Positions 1 to 5,930 of a stretch of 13,111 nt of DNA are shown here, piece after piece (the stretch's first letter is position 1; each line of letters starts with the position of its first letter). A program made the translations under genes and the position numbers. The stretch comes from UBA1672 sp964015995. Its GTDB lineage: Bacteria > Pseudomonadota > Alphaproteobacteria > Micavibrionales > Micavibrionaceae. Location: NCBI GenBank assembly GCA_964015995.1, contig CAXHFH010000069.1, positions 1-13,111 of the forward strand. Direction: 5' to 3'. The notes under the pieces were generated by a model, which was given only the letters and a program-made list of their open reading frames with translations, was not told the origin of the DNA and searched no databases.

Positions 1-34
1 CTATAAAAGCAAGAACAGTTATAATGTTTTTCAT
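1..34 (-). CDS. 5' end of a third efflux-operon gene (partial, runs off the window)
   Basis: Only 11 codons are visible, reading MKNIITVLAFI, which looks like the start of a signal peptide. The ATG lies four bases past the stop of the CzcC-type gene. An AAGGAA Shine-Dalgarno-like sequence overlaps that stop codon. Spacing and strand indicate the same operon. In Czc-type operons the gene after the outer-membrane component is normally the periplasmic adaptor (CzcB, HlyD-like), followed by the RND pump (CzcA). The adaptor identity is inferred from gene order only. Confidence 0.6.
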   Translation of the reverse strand, partial: MKNIITVLAFI

Positions 35-38
35 GTCT

Positions 39-1265
39 TTATTCCTTTATGTCAGTAAGGCTTTGGCCGATTAAGCTCTCTAACTCAATACGCGCCTCAA
101 TAGAATTTAAGTATGTTTGCAGGGCTTCACTCTGGACGCTTACAATCCGTTCGCGCATCTGAAACAGATCGAGGATCGAAGCCTGACCATTCTTGAATTT
201 CTTATCAGTAATGGTTCCTACATCGTTCCATGCGGGCACGATTTTATTACGATAGGTTGAAGCGGAAATCTGTGTCGCTTTGGCTTGCTCATACGCTGCG
301 GCAAGAACATTCGCAAAATTCTGCTCATTCAGAGCGTTCAAATTACTTTGTGCCAAGCGGCGCTCCGCTATCGCTCTGGAGACTTCAGCATTATTGCGAT
401 CCCAAATCGGAATAGCCAAACTGACCCCAAGCAAAACAGTTGTATTGTCTTCATCAAAATTACGCTCAATAACAGCGCGCGGTGCAAATTCTGAAAAACC
501 CGCATCCTGACGAGCCACAGCATAGCGCCTTTCAGCTAACGCTTTCCGTGCTTCCAAAAGACTGCTGATAGAACCTTCATTTCCTGCTGCTCCAGTTAAG
601 GTTGCTAAATTTGGTATTTCAGGACTTTTAGGGCGCGCAGCGTCAAAACTTGTTTGTTCCATGCCCGCCATGCGCAACAGATTAGATGCGCCGCTTGTTT
701 TTCTGGCGCGTATAACGCGGAGCTGCTCTTCAAGCCGCAGCGCTTCGGCCATAAAAACCTTGGCATCTGAGGCATCAACACGCCCTTCTTTCGCGGCTTG
801 TTCAACAAGCCGTTGTTTCCTATTGGCATAATCGACATTCGCGGCGAGAATTTTTTCTTGCTCTTGCAAAACCCAGTAAGAAGCATAGCCCCGCGTGATT
901 GAATGAATTAGCTCAAGCATTTGTGCCTTGTGCTCAATGCTGGCTGTTCGGCGCAGCGCTTCGGCATAATTTGTGCGTGATCCAAAATTAGAGAGCTTTA
1001 AAGGTTGCTCCAGTTCAATCTCGGCTATTCGGCTTTCATCATCGCCTTTAATCGCAGTAACGTTAATTTCTGCTTTTGGATTGTCGAGCGTTTCAATGTC
1101 AAAGGCTTGAGCTTGTGCGCCCGCCACATCGTTTAAAATACGAGCGGTTTCAGGGCTGTTTTGTAAAGCCTGCTCAATTACTGTTTCCAGTGATATTGTT
1201 TCTGCTTTGGCCGTTTGGAGCGGCAACAGTAAAGCCATTACAGCAATAATATATTTAAGTTTCAT
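39..1265 (-). CDS. TolC/CzcC-family outer-membrane efflux protein
   Basis: This 408-residue protein is about the usual length for the OEP/TolC family. A Sec signal peptide covers roughly residues 1-21, with cleavage after the AKA before ETIS. The rest has the long Ala/Glu/Gln/Leu-rich helices of an outer-membrane factor, in two similar halves. One half begins near SLETVIEQALQNSPE and the other near SSLLEARKALAERRYAVARQ. The family forms the trimeric outer-membrane channel of RND tripartite exporters. The Cys/His-rich CzcI-like protein encoded just upstream favours a metal-ion (Co/Zn/Cd or Cu/Ag) exporter over a drug exporter. A possible adaptor gene begins four bases downstream. The ATG at 1265 is preceded by a GGAAA-like weak ribosome site, and the signal peptide supports this start. 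The specific metal cannot be read from the sequence. Confidence 0.87.
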   Translation of the reverse strand: MKLKYIIAVMALLLPLQTAKAETISLETVIEQALQNSPETARILNDVAGAQAQAFDIETLDNPKAEINVTAIKGDDESRIAEIELEQPLKLSNFGSRTNYAEALRRTASIEHKAQMLELIHSITRGYASYWVLQEQEKILAANVDYANRKQRLVEQAAKEGRVDASDAKVFMAEALRLEEQLRVIRARKTSGASNLLRMAGMEQTSFDAARPKSPEIPNLATLTGAAGNEGSISSLLEARKALAERRYAVARQDAGFSEFAPRAVIERNFDEDNTTVLLGVSLAIPIWDRNNAEVSRAIAERRLAQSNLNALNEQNFANVLAAAYEQAKATQISASTYRNKIVPAWNDVGTITDKKFKNGQASILDLFQMRERIVSVQSEALQTYLNSIEARIELESLIGQSLTDIKE

Positions 1266-1353
1266 GGTTGTTTCCGTCTAAATAATGTTCATAGAAAAAC
1301 GCTCGCTCTTAAAAGAGCTTACGCAAATTACAGGCGCAATTATCCTGCGAACA

Positions 1354-1695
1354 TTAAAGACGGGGTGGGCGTTTAAGACCTTGCGGATCTGTAGAGGGCA
1401 AGTACTCTGCTTTTATTATGAATTGAGCGTTATTAACAAACGACAAGTCATATGGATAAGAGAATGATGGAATTACAATCTGAGTATGAAAACAACAATT
1501 CAGACAATAATCGCACTGCTTATGATCATGAGCATCGCTTTTGTCACAAGGATCCTGTGAATTAGGCGTGCTATCATTCCCTACTATTTCTTGAAGGCAA
1601 TTATGTTCCGGCATGGATGCCATTGCGGCGCTCGTATAAGCGCTGGCTCCAAAAGAAATTAATAATGCTAGTATTATAAAAACACGCATGTTCAC
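1354..1695 (-). CDS. CzcI-like small secreted Cys/His-rich protein
   Basis: This 113-residue protein has an N-terminal signal peptide (about residues 1-25). A Cys/His-rich segment follows, with Cys at 33, 50, 61, 64, 67 and 68 and His at 31, 56, 58 and 70; its core reads CDYCLNCCFHTQ. The C-terminus ends in KRPPRL, like the Pro/Arg-rich ends of CzcI/DUF2946-type proteins as I remember them. Such proteins are encoded at the head of czcCBA operons and are thought to act as periplasmic metal-responsive regulators or binding proteins. It lies 88 bases upstream of the CzcC-type gene on the same strand. The longest frame starts at a GTG at 1695; an ATG at 1689 gives a protein two residues shorter and is equally possible. 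Neither has a strong Shine-Dalgarno sequence. The family call is by motif and context, so moderate. Confidence 0.62.
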   Translation of the reverse strand: MNMRVFIILALLISFGASAYTSAAMASMPEHNCLQEIVGNDSTPNSQDPCDKSDAHDHKQCDYCLNCCFHTQIVIPSFSYPYDLSFVNNAQFIIKAEYLPSTDPQGLKRPPRL

Positions 1696-1793
1696 AGAAT
1701 TACCGCTAAAAAGTTAATAAGTAAATAAAAAATAGCGATAAAAACGCTTACGGTATCCAATCGACGCATGGTTGGTCTTGATGAAGTCATCAT
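1692..1793 (-). CDS. Possible 33-residue membrane peptide upstream of the CzcI-like gene
   Basis: A short frame starts at tandem ATG codons (1793 and 1790) or at an internal ATG (1769). It encodes a basic N-terminus followed by one hydrophobic stretch, VSVFIAIFYLLINFLAVIL. Its TGA stop overlaps the GTG start of the CzcI-like gene in a GTGA arrangement, which would allow translational coupling. No Shine-Dalgarno sequence precedes any of the starts, and it shares its DNA with a plus-strand ORF at 1768-1938. It may be real, a leader peptide, or chance in AT-rich sequence. Confidence 0.22.
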   Translation of the reverse strand: MMTSSRPTMRRLDTVSVFIAIFYLLINFLAVIL

Positions 1794-2008
1794 GAGGTTT
1801 TTAGAGGCAGCGGATATGCTCCCCTCAATGGCGATTGATCATCCATATGTTCATGCATGGTTCGGTGCAGGTGGAGATGGAATTCTCCAAGTCCTGCGAG
1901 GGATAAAACGGCAATACGTTTTGATGGTTTTGAAGTAGCAATCCGGGTAAAATGACACAAAAGACAAAAAGAAATTCTTAAGAACCACCCATAAGTCATT
2001 GATTTTAC
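1696..2008. other. Gap between the efflux module and tRNA-Thr
   Basis: About 313 bases carry no confidently recognised gene. The left third is very AT-rich (about 1700-1745) and could hold the promoter of the efflux operon, but I cannot name clear -35 and -10 boxes. The middle holds the two doubtful overlapping ORFs reported separately. The right end (1939-2008) lies just past the 3' end of the tRNA gene. It contains a TTCTTAAGAA palindrome (1975-1984) flanked by an A/T-rich tract, but no convincing terminator hairpin. Confidence 0.5.
1768..1938 (+). CDS. Possible 56-residue ORF or gene remnant, unrecognised
   Basis: This frame starts with ATG and encodes a protein-like composition, including the stretch AIDHPYVHAWFGAGGDGILQ. 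It lacks a convincing ribosome site. I do not recognise the sequence. It could be a genuine small gene, the remnant of a decayed gene beside the tRNA, or chance. It overlaps the minus-strand membrane-peptide ORF, so at most one of the two is likely to be real. Confidence 0.2.
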   Translation: MVGLDEVIMRFLEAADMLPSMAIDHPYVHAWFGAGGDGILQVLRGIKRQYVLMVLK

Positions 2009-2083
2009 TGGTGCCACGAGGGAGAATTGAACTCCCGACCTCGTCATTACCAATGACGCGCTCTACCACTGAGCTACCGCGGC
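2009..2083 (-). tRNA. tRNA-Thr (anticodon GGU)
   Basis: The reverse complement folds as a complete cloverleaf. The acceptor stem pairs GCCGCGG with TCGTGGC, including two G-U pairs. The D arm has the usual AGCTCAGTGGTAGAGC. The anticodon stem is CGTCA/TGACG with loop TTGGTAA, giving anticodon GGT (GGU). The T arm is CGGGAGTTCAATTCTCCC-like, followed by discriminator A and an encoded CCA (2009-2011). GGU reads threonine ACC and ACU codons. The mature body without CCA is 72 nt, a normal size. A candidate promoter lies just upstream at 2101-2129. Confidence 0.96.
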
Positions 2084-2100
2084 AACCTTACAGGCTTTCG

Positions 2101-2129
2101 TTTCTAACTGAAAAAATAATGTAGGACAA
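2101..2129 (-). promoter_or_regulatory. Candidate sigma-70 promoter of tRNA-Thr
   Basis: On the minus strand a TTGTCC -35 (2124-2129) and a TAGAAA -10 (2101-2106) are separated by 17 bases. Transcription would start around 2094, about 10 bases before the mature tRNA 5' end. The match to consensus is only partial; position and spacing give most of the support. Confidence 0.42.
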
Positions 2130-2136
2130 GCATAAT

Positions 2137-2155
2137 TGAAAAACGCCGCACCGTT
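2137..2155 (-). terminator. Weak terminator-like hairpin after the DUF922 gene
   Basis: On the minus strand AACG (2155-2152) can pair with CGTT (2145-2142) around a six-base loop, and a short T run follows. The stem is only four pairs and overlaps the stop codon of the DUF922 gene, so this is a weak candidate. Confidence 0.22.
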
Positions 2156-2768
2156 ACTTTAAAGCAACGCCGGATGTGGCCCCGTGTTTCGTTGCTTTGT
2201 CGAAATCAATGTCTTTTTGGGCGTATTTGCCGACAGTGTTACCGGCCACATCATTTGCACGCTTGTACAAACTGGTGCACCCCTTGTCGTCTGTCATGTT
2301 TTTGATGGCACGCTCCACAGCATGTCCGGCGTCTACACCATGGCGCGCATGTTGTTTTTCATGAGCATCGAGATTTTTGTAAAATGTCTGCCAACTTTCT
2401 TTAAGCTTCGCACTCGCACCTTTGGCATTTTTCCAACGCGGCATTTCAAACAGAGTCCTGACCCGCACATCAACACTTGTTATCGCACACCCCAAACCAC
2501 GATGAGCGTAGCTAAACCGCCAATCCACATACCATCTGGTGTGTGCCCAAAATCGCCTCTTGCTGTTTCCACCAATGCCTTTAGGCCCCTTGGCGGTCAT
2601 TTGATTACGCAGTGTGCGTGCATCACGCCCTTCGATGCTGTAATATTGGGTTTTGCTGCTTATTGTCGGCTCCGCATGTGTTTGAAACGGGCACAATACG
2701 ACCATAAGAATAATCAATAGACACGACTTCAAACTCAAAACAGCACTCCCCCGCGAAGATACGCGCAT
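2154..2768 (-). CDS. Secreted DUF922-type putative zinc metalloprotease
   Basis: This 204-residue protein has a signal peptide (hydrophobic core about residues 16-27, likely cleavage after THA near 32). The mature part carries HEKQH at 136-140, an HExxH zinc-binding and catalytic motif within NLDAHEKQHARHG. A further His at 149 and a C-terminal DFDKATKHGATSG segment resemble the YDxxTxHG end typical of DUF922 (COG5661, predicted secreted Zn-dependent protease). Two mature-domain Cys (94 and 164) could form a disulfide. Action in the periplasm or outside the cell is inferred; substrates are unknown. The ATG at 2768 has almost no leader after the predicted promoter. A TTG at 2738 has a GGGGGAG ribosome site seven bases upstream and gives a tidier signal peptide (MSLKS followed by the hydrophobic core), so it may be the true start. 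Confidence 0.8.
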   Translation of the reverse strand: MRVSSRGSAVLSLKSCLLIILMVVLCPFQTHAEPTISSKTQYYSIEGRDARTLRNQMTAKGPKGIGGNSKRRFWAHTRWYVDWRFSYAHRGLGCAITSVDVRVRTLFEMPRWKNAKGASAKLKESWQTFYKNLDAHEKQHARHGVDAGHAVERAIKNMTDDKGCTSLYKRANDVAGNTVGKYAQKDIDFDKATKHGATSGVALK

Positions 2769-2776
2769 AAGTCGTC

Positions 2777-2806
2777 ATTATACCACAGCATGAAATTGTT
2801 TGTCAG
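2777..2806 (-). promoter_or_regulatory. Strong candidate promoter of the DUF922 gene
   Basis: On the minus strand a perfect TATAAT -10 (2777-2782) is preceded, across 18 bases, by CTGACA (2801-2806), which matches five of six -35 consensus bases. Transcription should begin near 2770. That leaves two or three bases before the ATG at 2768 but about 30 bases before the alternative TTG at 2738. Confidence 0.6.
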
Positions 2807-2828
2807 TACGATTACAGGCGTGTTAAAC
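2800..2828 (+). promoter_or_regulatory. Weak divergent promoter candidate for the 2836 gene
   Basis: TTGTCA (2800-2805) and TTAAAC (2823-2828) are separated by 17 bases on the plus strand. The -35 overlaps the -35 of the opposite DUF922 promoter, so the two would be back to back. The -10 is a poor match. A start of transcription near 2835 would make the following mRNA leaderless or nearly so. Confidence 0.3.
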
Positions 2829-2835
2829 CTGAGTT

Positions 2836-3801
2836 ATGCGGATATTTGATATATTTAAAAAAATGATGGGTGGTGGAGAGGATACACCGGAAAGGGACGA
2901 AAACACCGCGCTTCCGCCACGCATGAATATCCCCGCGAGCAAGGGATCACGCCTATCCAATTACAAAGACGGGCAAACACTGGATGAAATCCGCGCAGGG
3001 TTCGCCGAGGAAGCACAGCGCGTTATCGAAGAAAACCACAATATGACGCCCATATCACACATCACAGCCGTTGGTGCGCTTCAGAATCCGCACGGCGCCG
3101 TTGAGCTAAACGATACGCATTACATCTTAAATTCAATCACCACCATGTTAGAGGCTGGAATCCCCGTCAGCCCTGATGTTGATATTGACGTCGTGAACTT
3201 CAAAGACGGGCGAGATTTCCTTGCCGAAACCAATCCCACGGATGCTGTGCTGCTCTGCCGGATATGGGCGGGTGACACCCCGGGCGATGATTACTGGCAC
3301 AATTTGGATGGCTTGCCCATACAATCGGATACGCCCGAGGATTTCGGGCATGTTTTGGATAACCACGTGATGAAAGGCAAGCGCGACACAGACCCCGATT
3401 CCATTGAAGACAAAGGATTTTCCGACCCGCGCGATCAATATGTTACATTCATGCAATCGCCCAAATCATTGAATAACATGGACTTATGGGGTGAGCGCAT
3501 CAGTCAATCAGGCGCAAAAATTGTATTCGCATCCGTTGATGGCGGTCATATTGGTACAGGCTTTGAACATGACGACCTAATCACACTAAACGCGCATTGG
3601 TATCAAAACTTTGATCCCGACCCACGAAAACTGCCGGAGCCATGGGACGGTGCCGATGAATGGAGCTCTCGTTTTGGCATTTACGGCCCCGATATCATTA
3701 TGCGTAAAGACTTCTATGATGATGTTCAGAATAATGACGGGCTCGAAGATGACAGCCTGCTCGGCTCCATGATTGACTATCACGAGCCTCCGGAGCCTTG
3801 A
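2836..3801 (+). CDS. Unrecognised acidic cytoplasmic protein, 321 residues
   Basis: I do not recognise this protein. It is long, Asp-rich and acidic, with no signal peptide or membrane segment. The N-terminal 30 residues (MRIFDIFKKMMGGGED onward) look flexible. A middle part has hydrophobic strand-like segments (VDIDVVNF, DAVLLCRIWAG, KIVFASVDGGHIGTGFEHDDLITL) separated by polar loops with many DP, DD and DG turns. The C-terminus ends in an acidic, Pro-containing tail. No enzyme motif stands out. No Shine-Dalgarno sequence precedes the ATG, and the next Met codons (2863 and 2866) have none either. It is divergent from the DUF922 gene and followed by the dcd/murA block, so context does not give a role. 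The coding call rests on length and codon use consistent with the neighbouring genes. Confidence 0.75.
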   Translation: MRIFDIFKKMMGGGEDTPERDENTALPPRMNIPASKGSRLSNYKDGQTLDEIRAGFAEEAQRVIEENHNMTPISHITAVGALQNPHGAVELNDTHYILNSITTMLEAGIPVSPDVDIDVVNFKDGRDFLAETNPTDAVLLCRIWAGDTPGDDYWHNLDGLPIQSDTPEDFGHVLDNHVMKGKRDTDPDSIEDKGFSDPRDQYVTFMQSPKSLNNMDLWGERISQSGAKIVFASVDGGHIGTGFEHDDLITLNAHWYQNFDPDPRKLPEPWDGADEWSSRFGIYGPDIIMRKDFYDDVQNNDGLEDDSLLGSMIDYHEPPEP

Positions 3802-3817
3802 TATCCCCGATATCCCC
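3800..3817 (+). repeat. Perfect 9-base tandem duplication
   Basis: GATATCCCC occurs twice back to back, the first copy overlapping the last two bases of the TGA stop of the preceding gene. It is short and may be a simple slippage duplication. Confidence 0.6.
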
Positions 3818-3882
3818 AGACAAATTCTTCCGATGAGTATTTTTTCTCTTACACTTGCCCCATAATTTTGTATTGTAAAATC

Positions 3883-4023
3883 ATGACAAAATCGAACAAA
3901 GAACAAAAGCTCGATAAACGTGCAGCGGCGCTGCGCGACAATCTGAAACGCCGAAAATTAAAGGCCAAGACAGAAAAACAGCAGAGTAAAGAGAGTAAAG
4001 ATGGCACTTCCAAAGACAAGTAA
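3883..4023 (+). CDS. Small basic protein of 46 residues, overlapping dcd
   Basis: This frame encodes a highly charged, Lys/Arg-rich, probably helical peptide with the core KRAAALRDNLKRRKLKAK. The LRDNLKRRK-type core resembles short basic hypothetical proteins that I recall near murA in other alphaproteobacteria, where a LREN(L)RRRK motif is typical; that comparison is from memory. It ends 23 bases inside the longest dcd frame, so translation could be coupled. The ATG has no clear ribosome site and follows an AT-rich stretch. The composition is typical of nucleic-acid-binding or ribosome-associated peptides, but no function is known. Confidence 0.6.
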   Translation: MTKSNKEQKLDKRAAALRDNLKRRKLKAKTEKQQSKESKDGTSKDK

Positions 4024-4600
4024 CGAGAACGAAATCGTGATGCAGCCCGGTATTCTGGCCGATCATCAAATACGCGATCTTGCGCAAAACCAAGGTATGA
4101 TCGAGCCTTTTGTCGAAAAACAAAAGAATGACGGCATGATTTCATACGGGCTTTCCTCTTATGGTTATGATGCAAGATGCTCTAAGGATTTCAAGATTTT
4201 CACCAATGTTGACAATGCCTTAGTCGACCCCAAAAACTTCTCAAATCAGAGTTTTGTTGACAGAAACAGTGATATTTGTGTAATACCCCCCAACAGCTTT
4301 GTGCTGACCCATACGGTTGAATATTTCCGCATACCGGAAGATGTGTTGGTTATATGTCTGGGGAAAAGTACCTATGCACGGTGTGGATTAATTGTTAATG
4401 TGACGCCGTTAGAGCCCGGTTGGGAAGGTCATGTAACGTTGGAGATATCCAACACGACCCCGCTTCCGGCACGTGTTTACGCCAATGAAGGCATTGCACA
4501 GTTTTTATTTTTTAAAGGGAGTGATGTTTGTGAAACAAGCTACGCCGACCGCAGTGGAAAATACATGGGACAACGTGGAGTCACTCTTCCCCGACTTTAA
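4001..4600 (+). CDS. dcd: dCTP deaminase
   Basis: Deaminates dCTP to dUTP in the cytosol, feeding dTTP synthesis through dUTPase and thymidylate synthase. The family core is complete. ISYGLSSYGYDAR lies near 48-59 and IPPNSFVL near 95-102. GKSTYARCG (121-129) holds the Ser and Arg equivalent to the nucleotide-contacting residues of E. coli Dcd. GHVTLEISN (143-151) holds the catalytic Glu at 148, and the protein ends in GVTLPRL. From 4001 it is 199 residues; homologues usually begin near the ATG at 4040, which gives 186. I kept 4001 because a GAGAG ribosome-like site sits five bases before it, whereas 4040 has only a distant GAG. The first codons overlap the small basic gene, and the last 77 bases overlap murA. 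No dUTPase domain is fused. Confidence 0.95.
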   Translation: MALPKTSNENEIVMQPGILADHQIRDLAQNQGMIEPFVEKQKNDGMISYGLSSYGYDARCSKDFKIFTNVDNALVDPKNFSNQSFVDRNSDICVIPPNSFVLTHTVEYFRIPEDVLVICLGKSTYARCGLIVNVTPLEPGWEGHVTLEISNTTPLPARVYANEGIAQFLFFKGSDVCETSYADRSGKYMGQRGVTLPRL

Positions 4601-5918
4601 GCTTGGAAAACCCTCTCAGGTTATTGCGAAGCCTGTTAAATCCTCTTCGCTTGATAAAATCAAAATCATTGGTGGTGCGCAGTTAAACGGCACAATCCCG
4701 ATCAGCGGCGCAAAGAACTGCGCGCTTAAGTTAATGTGTGCATCCCTGCTCACTGGTGAATCTGTTTATTTCGAAAACTCGCCTAATACGCTGCGTGATA
4801 TGACATCACAGGTGGAATTACTGGAATATCTTGGCTGTGCGATTAAACGCGAAGGCGATTTGATGGCGATCAACGCCAGCGCGATTGAAACATTCACCGC
4901 ACCATACGACATTGTGCGTAAAATGCGTGGCTCTATCCTTGTGCTTGGGCCTTTGCTTTCACGTTTTGGTGAGGCTAAAGTCTCCCTGCCCGGTGGTTGC
5001 GCGATTGGTACGCGCCCCGTTGATTTGCATATCAAGGGTTTTGAAGAAATGGGCGCGGAGATCAAGCTTGAAGAAGGCTATATCAATGCCAAAGCCCCGA
5101 AGGGCGGCCTTCAAGGCGCGCAAATTACATTCCCGAAAGTATCTGTCGGCGCGACCGAAAACCTTCTTATGGCGGCAACATTGGCGAACGGCACAACCAC
5201 CTTGCTCAACGCAGCAAAAGAGCCTGAAATCAAAGACTTGGGAGAGTGTTTGATTAAAATGGGTGCAAAGATTGAAGGGTTAGGAACCGACACCATCCGT
5301 ATCGAAGGTGTAAAATCCCTGAACGGCGCGCGCCACAGCATTATTCCCGATCGCATCGAAACGGGTACATATATTATTGCCGCAGGCATGACAGGCGGCA
5401 CGGTCCGATTGAAAAACGCGCGCATCGACGACATCAGTGCGGTTTTAGGCTACCTCTCTCAGGCAGGCATAGAAGTTGAACAATGCGGCAGTGATATCGT
5501 TGTTCGCCGTAACATTGAACGCCTGAACGGTGTTGACATCATGACAGAGCCCTACCCCGGCTTCCCCACTGATTTACAGGCACAGTTTATGGCCATGCTA
5601 ACGGTTGCAAACGGCGCAGGTATGGTGACCGAAACGATTTTCGAAAACAGATTCATGCACGTACCCGAACTTAACCGCATGGGCGCAGATATTTCCACAC
5701 AAGGAAACTCGGCGATTGTCCGCGGCGTTGAGACGCTCAAAGGCGCCGAAGTGATGGCCACAGATTTACGCGCATCCGTTGCGCTCGTCATGGCCGGCCT
5801 TGTCGCCGATGGTGAAACCACCGTCAACCGCATCTATCACCTTGAACGCGGATATGAGGACATTGTCGGCAAGCTCGGCAGTGTCGGTGCGAATATCTCC
5901 CGTGTCAGTGGTGAGTAA
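4524..5918 (+). CDS. murA: UDP-N-acetylglucosamine 1-carboxyvinyltransferase
   Basis: Transfers enolpyruvate from PEP to UDP-GlcNAc in the cytosol, the first committed step of peptidoglycan synthesis. Family motifs are intact. DKIKIIGG begins the core, and SGAKN holds the Lys-Asn that binds substrate. GGCAIGTRPVD carries the catalytic Cys (codon 4998), the residue alkylated by fosfomycin. PYPGFPTDLQAQ, NRFMHVPEL, the Asp-Leu-Arg of TDLRAS, and YHLERGYE follow. The core is of normal length (about 420 residues), but about 43 residues precede it. I chose ATG 4524, which sits just after GGGAG; GTG 4530 has GGGAG at better spacing, and GTG 4554 or 4575 are weaker. All lie inside dcd: no ATG, GTG or TTG occurs in this frame between the dcd stop and the core. 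Translational coupling with dcd is likely. Confidence 0.96.
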   Translation: MFVKQATPTAVENTWDNVESLFPDFKLGKPSQVIAKPVKSSSLDKIKIIGGAQLNGTIPISGAKNCALKLMCASLLTGESVYFENSPNTLRDMTSQVELLEYLGCAIKREGDLMAINASAIETFTAPYDIVRKMRGSILVLGPLLSRFGEAKVSLPGGCAIGTRPVDLHIKGFEEMGAEIKLEEGYINAKAPKGGLQGAQITFPKVSVGATENLLMAATLANGTTTLLNAAKEPEIKDLGECLIKMGAKIEGLGTDTIRIEGVKSLNGARHSIIPDRIETGTYIIAAGMTGGTVRLKNARIDDISAVLGYLSQAGIEVEQCGSDIVVRRNIERLNGVDIMTEPYPGFPTDLQAQFMAMLTVANGAGMVTETIFENRFMHVPELNRMGADISTQGNSAIVRGVETLKGAEVMATDLRASVALVMAGLVADGETTVNRIYHLERGYEDIVGKLGSVGANISRVSGE

Positions 5919-5930
5919 TTCAATAAAAAT

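Noticed and set aside
605..886. 93-residue minus-strand ORF inside the CzcC-type gene
   Set aside because: It is a different frame of a well-supported 408-residue gene, with no independent start signal.
1305..1318. GCTCTT/AAGAGC palindrome between the CzcI-like and CzcC-type genes as a terminator
   Set aside because: The loop is only two bases unless stem pairs are lost, and no T run follows in either direction.
1975..1984. TTCTTAAGAA palindrome as terminator of tRNA-Thr
   Set aside because: It has no loop and no G-C pairs beyond one per arm, so a stable hairpin is unlikely despite the nearby T-rich tract.
1790..2069. Minus-strand ORFs reading through the tRNA region
   Set aside because: They translate part of the tRNA-Thr gene, giving the familiar artefact GSSILPRGTS-type sequence, and have no ribosome site.
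2184..2720. 178-residue plus-strand ORF
   Set aside because: It lies antisense to the DUF922 gene, which has a signal peptide, an HEKQH motif and a strong promoter; the antisense frame has none of these.
4473..4523. Longer MurA starting at 4473
   Set aside because: The extra residues translate the conserved dcd coding sequence, and no ribosome site precedes 4473, whereas GGGAG lies just before 4524 and 4530.
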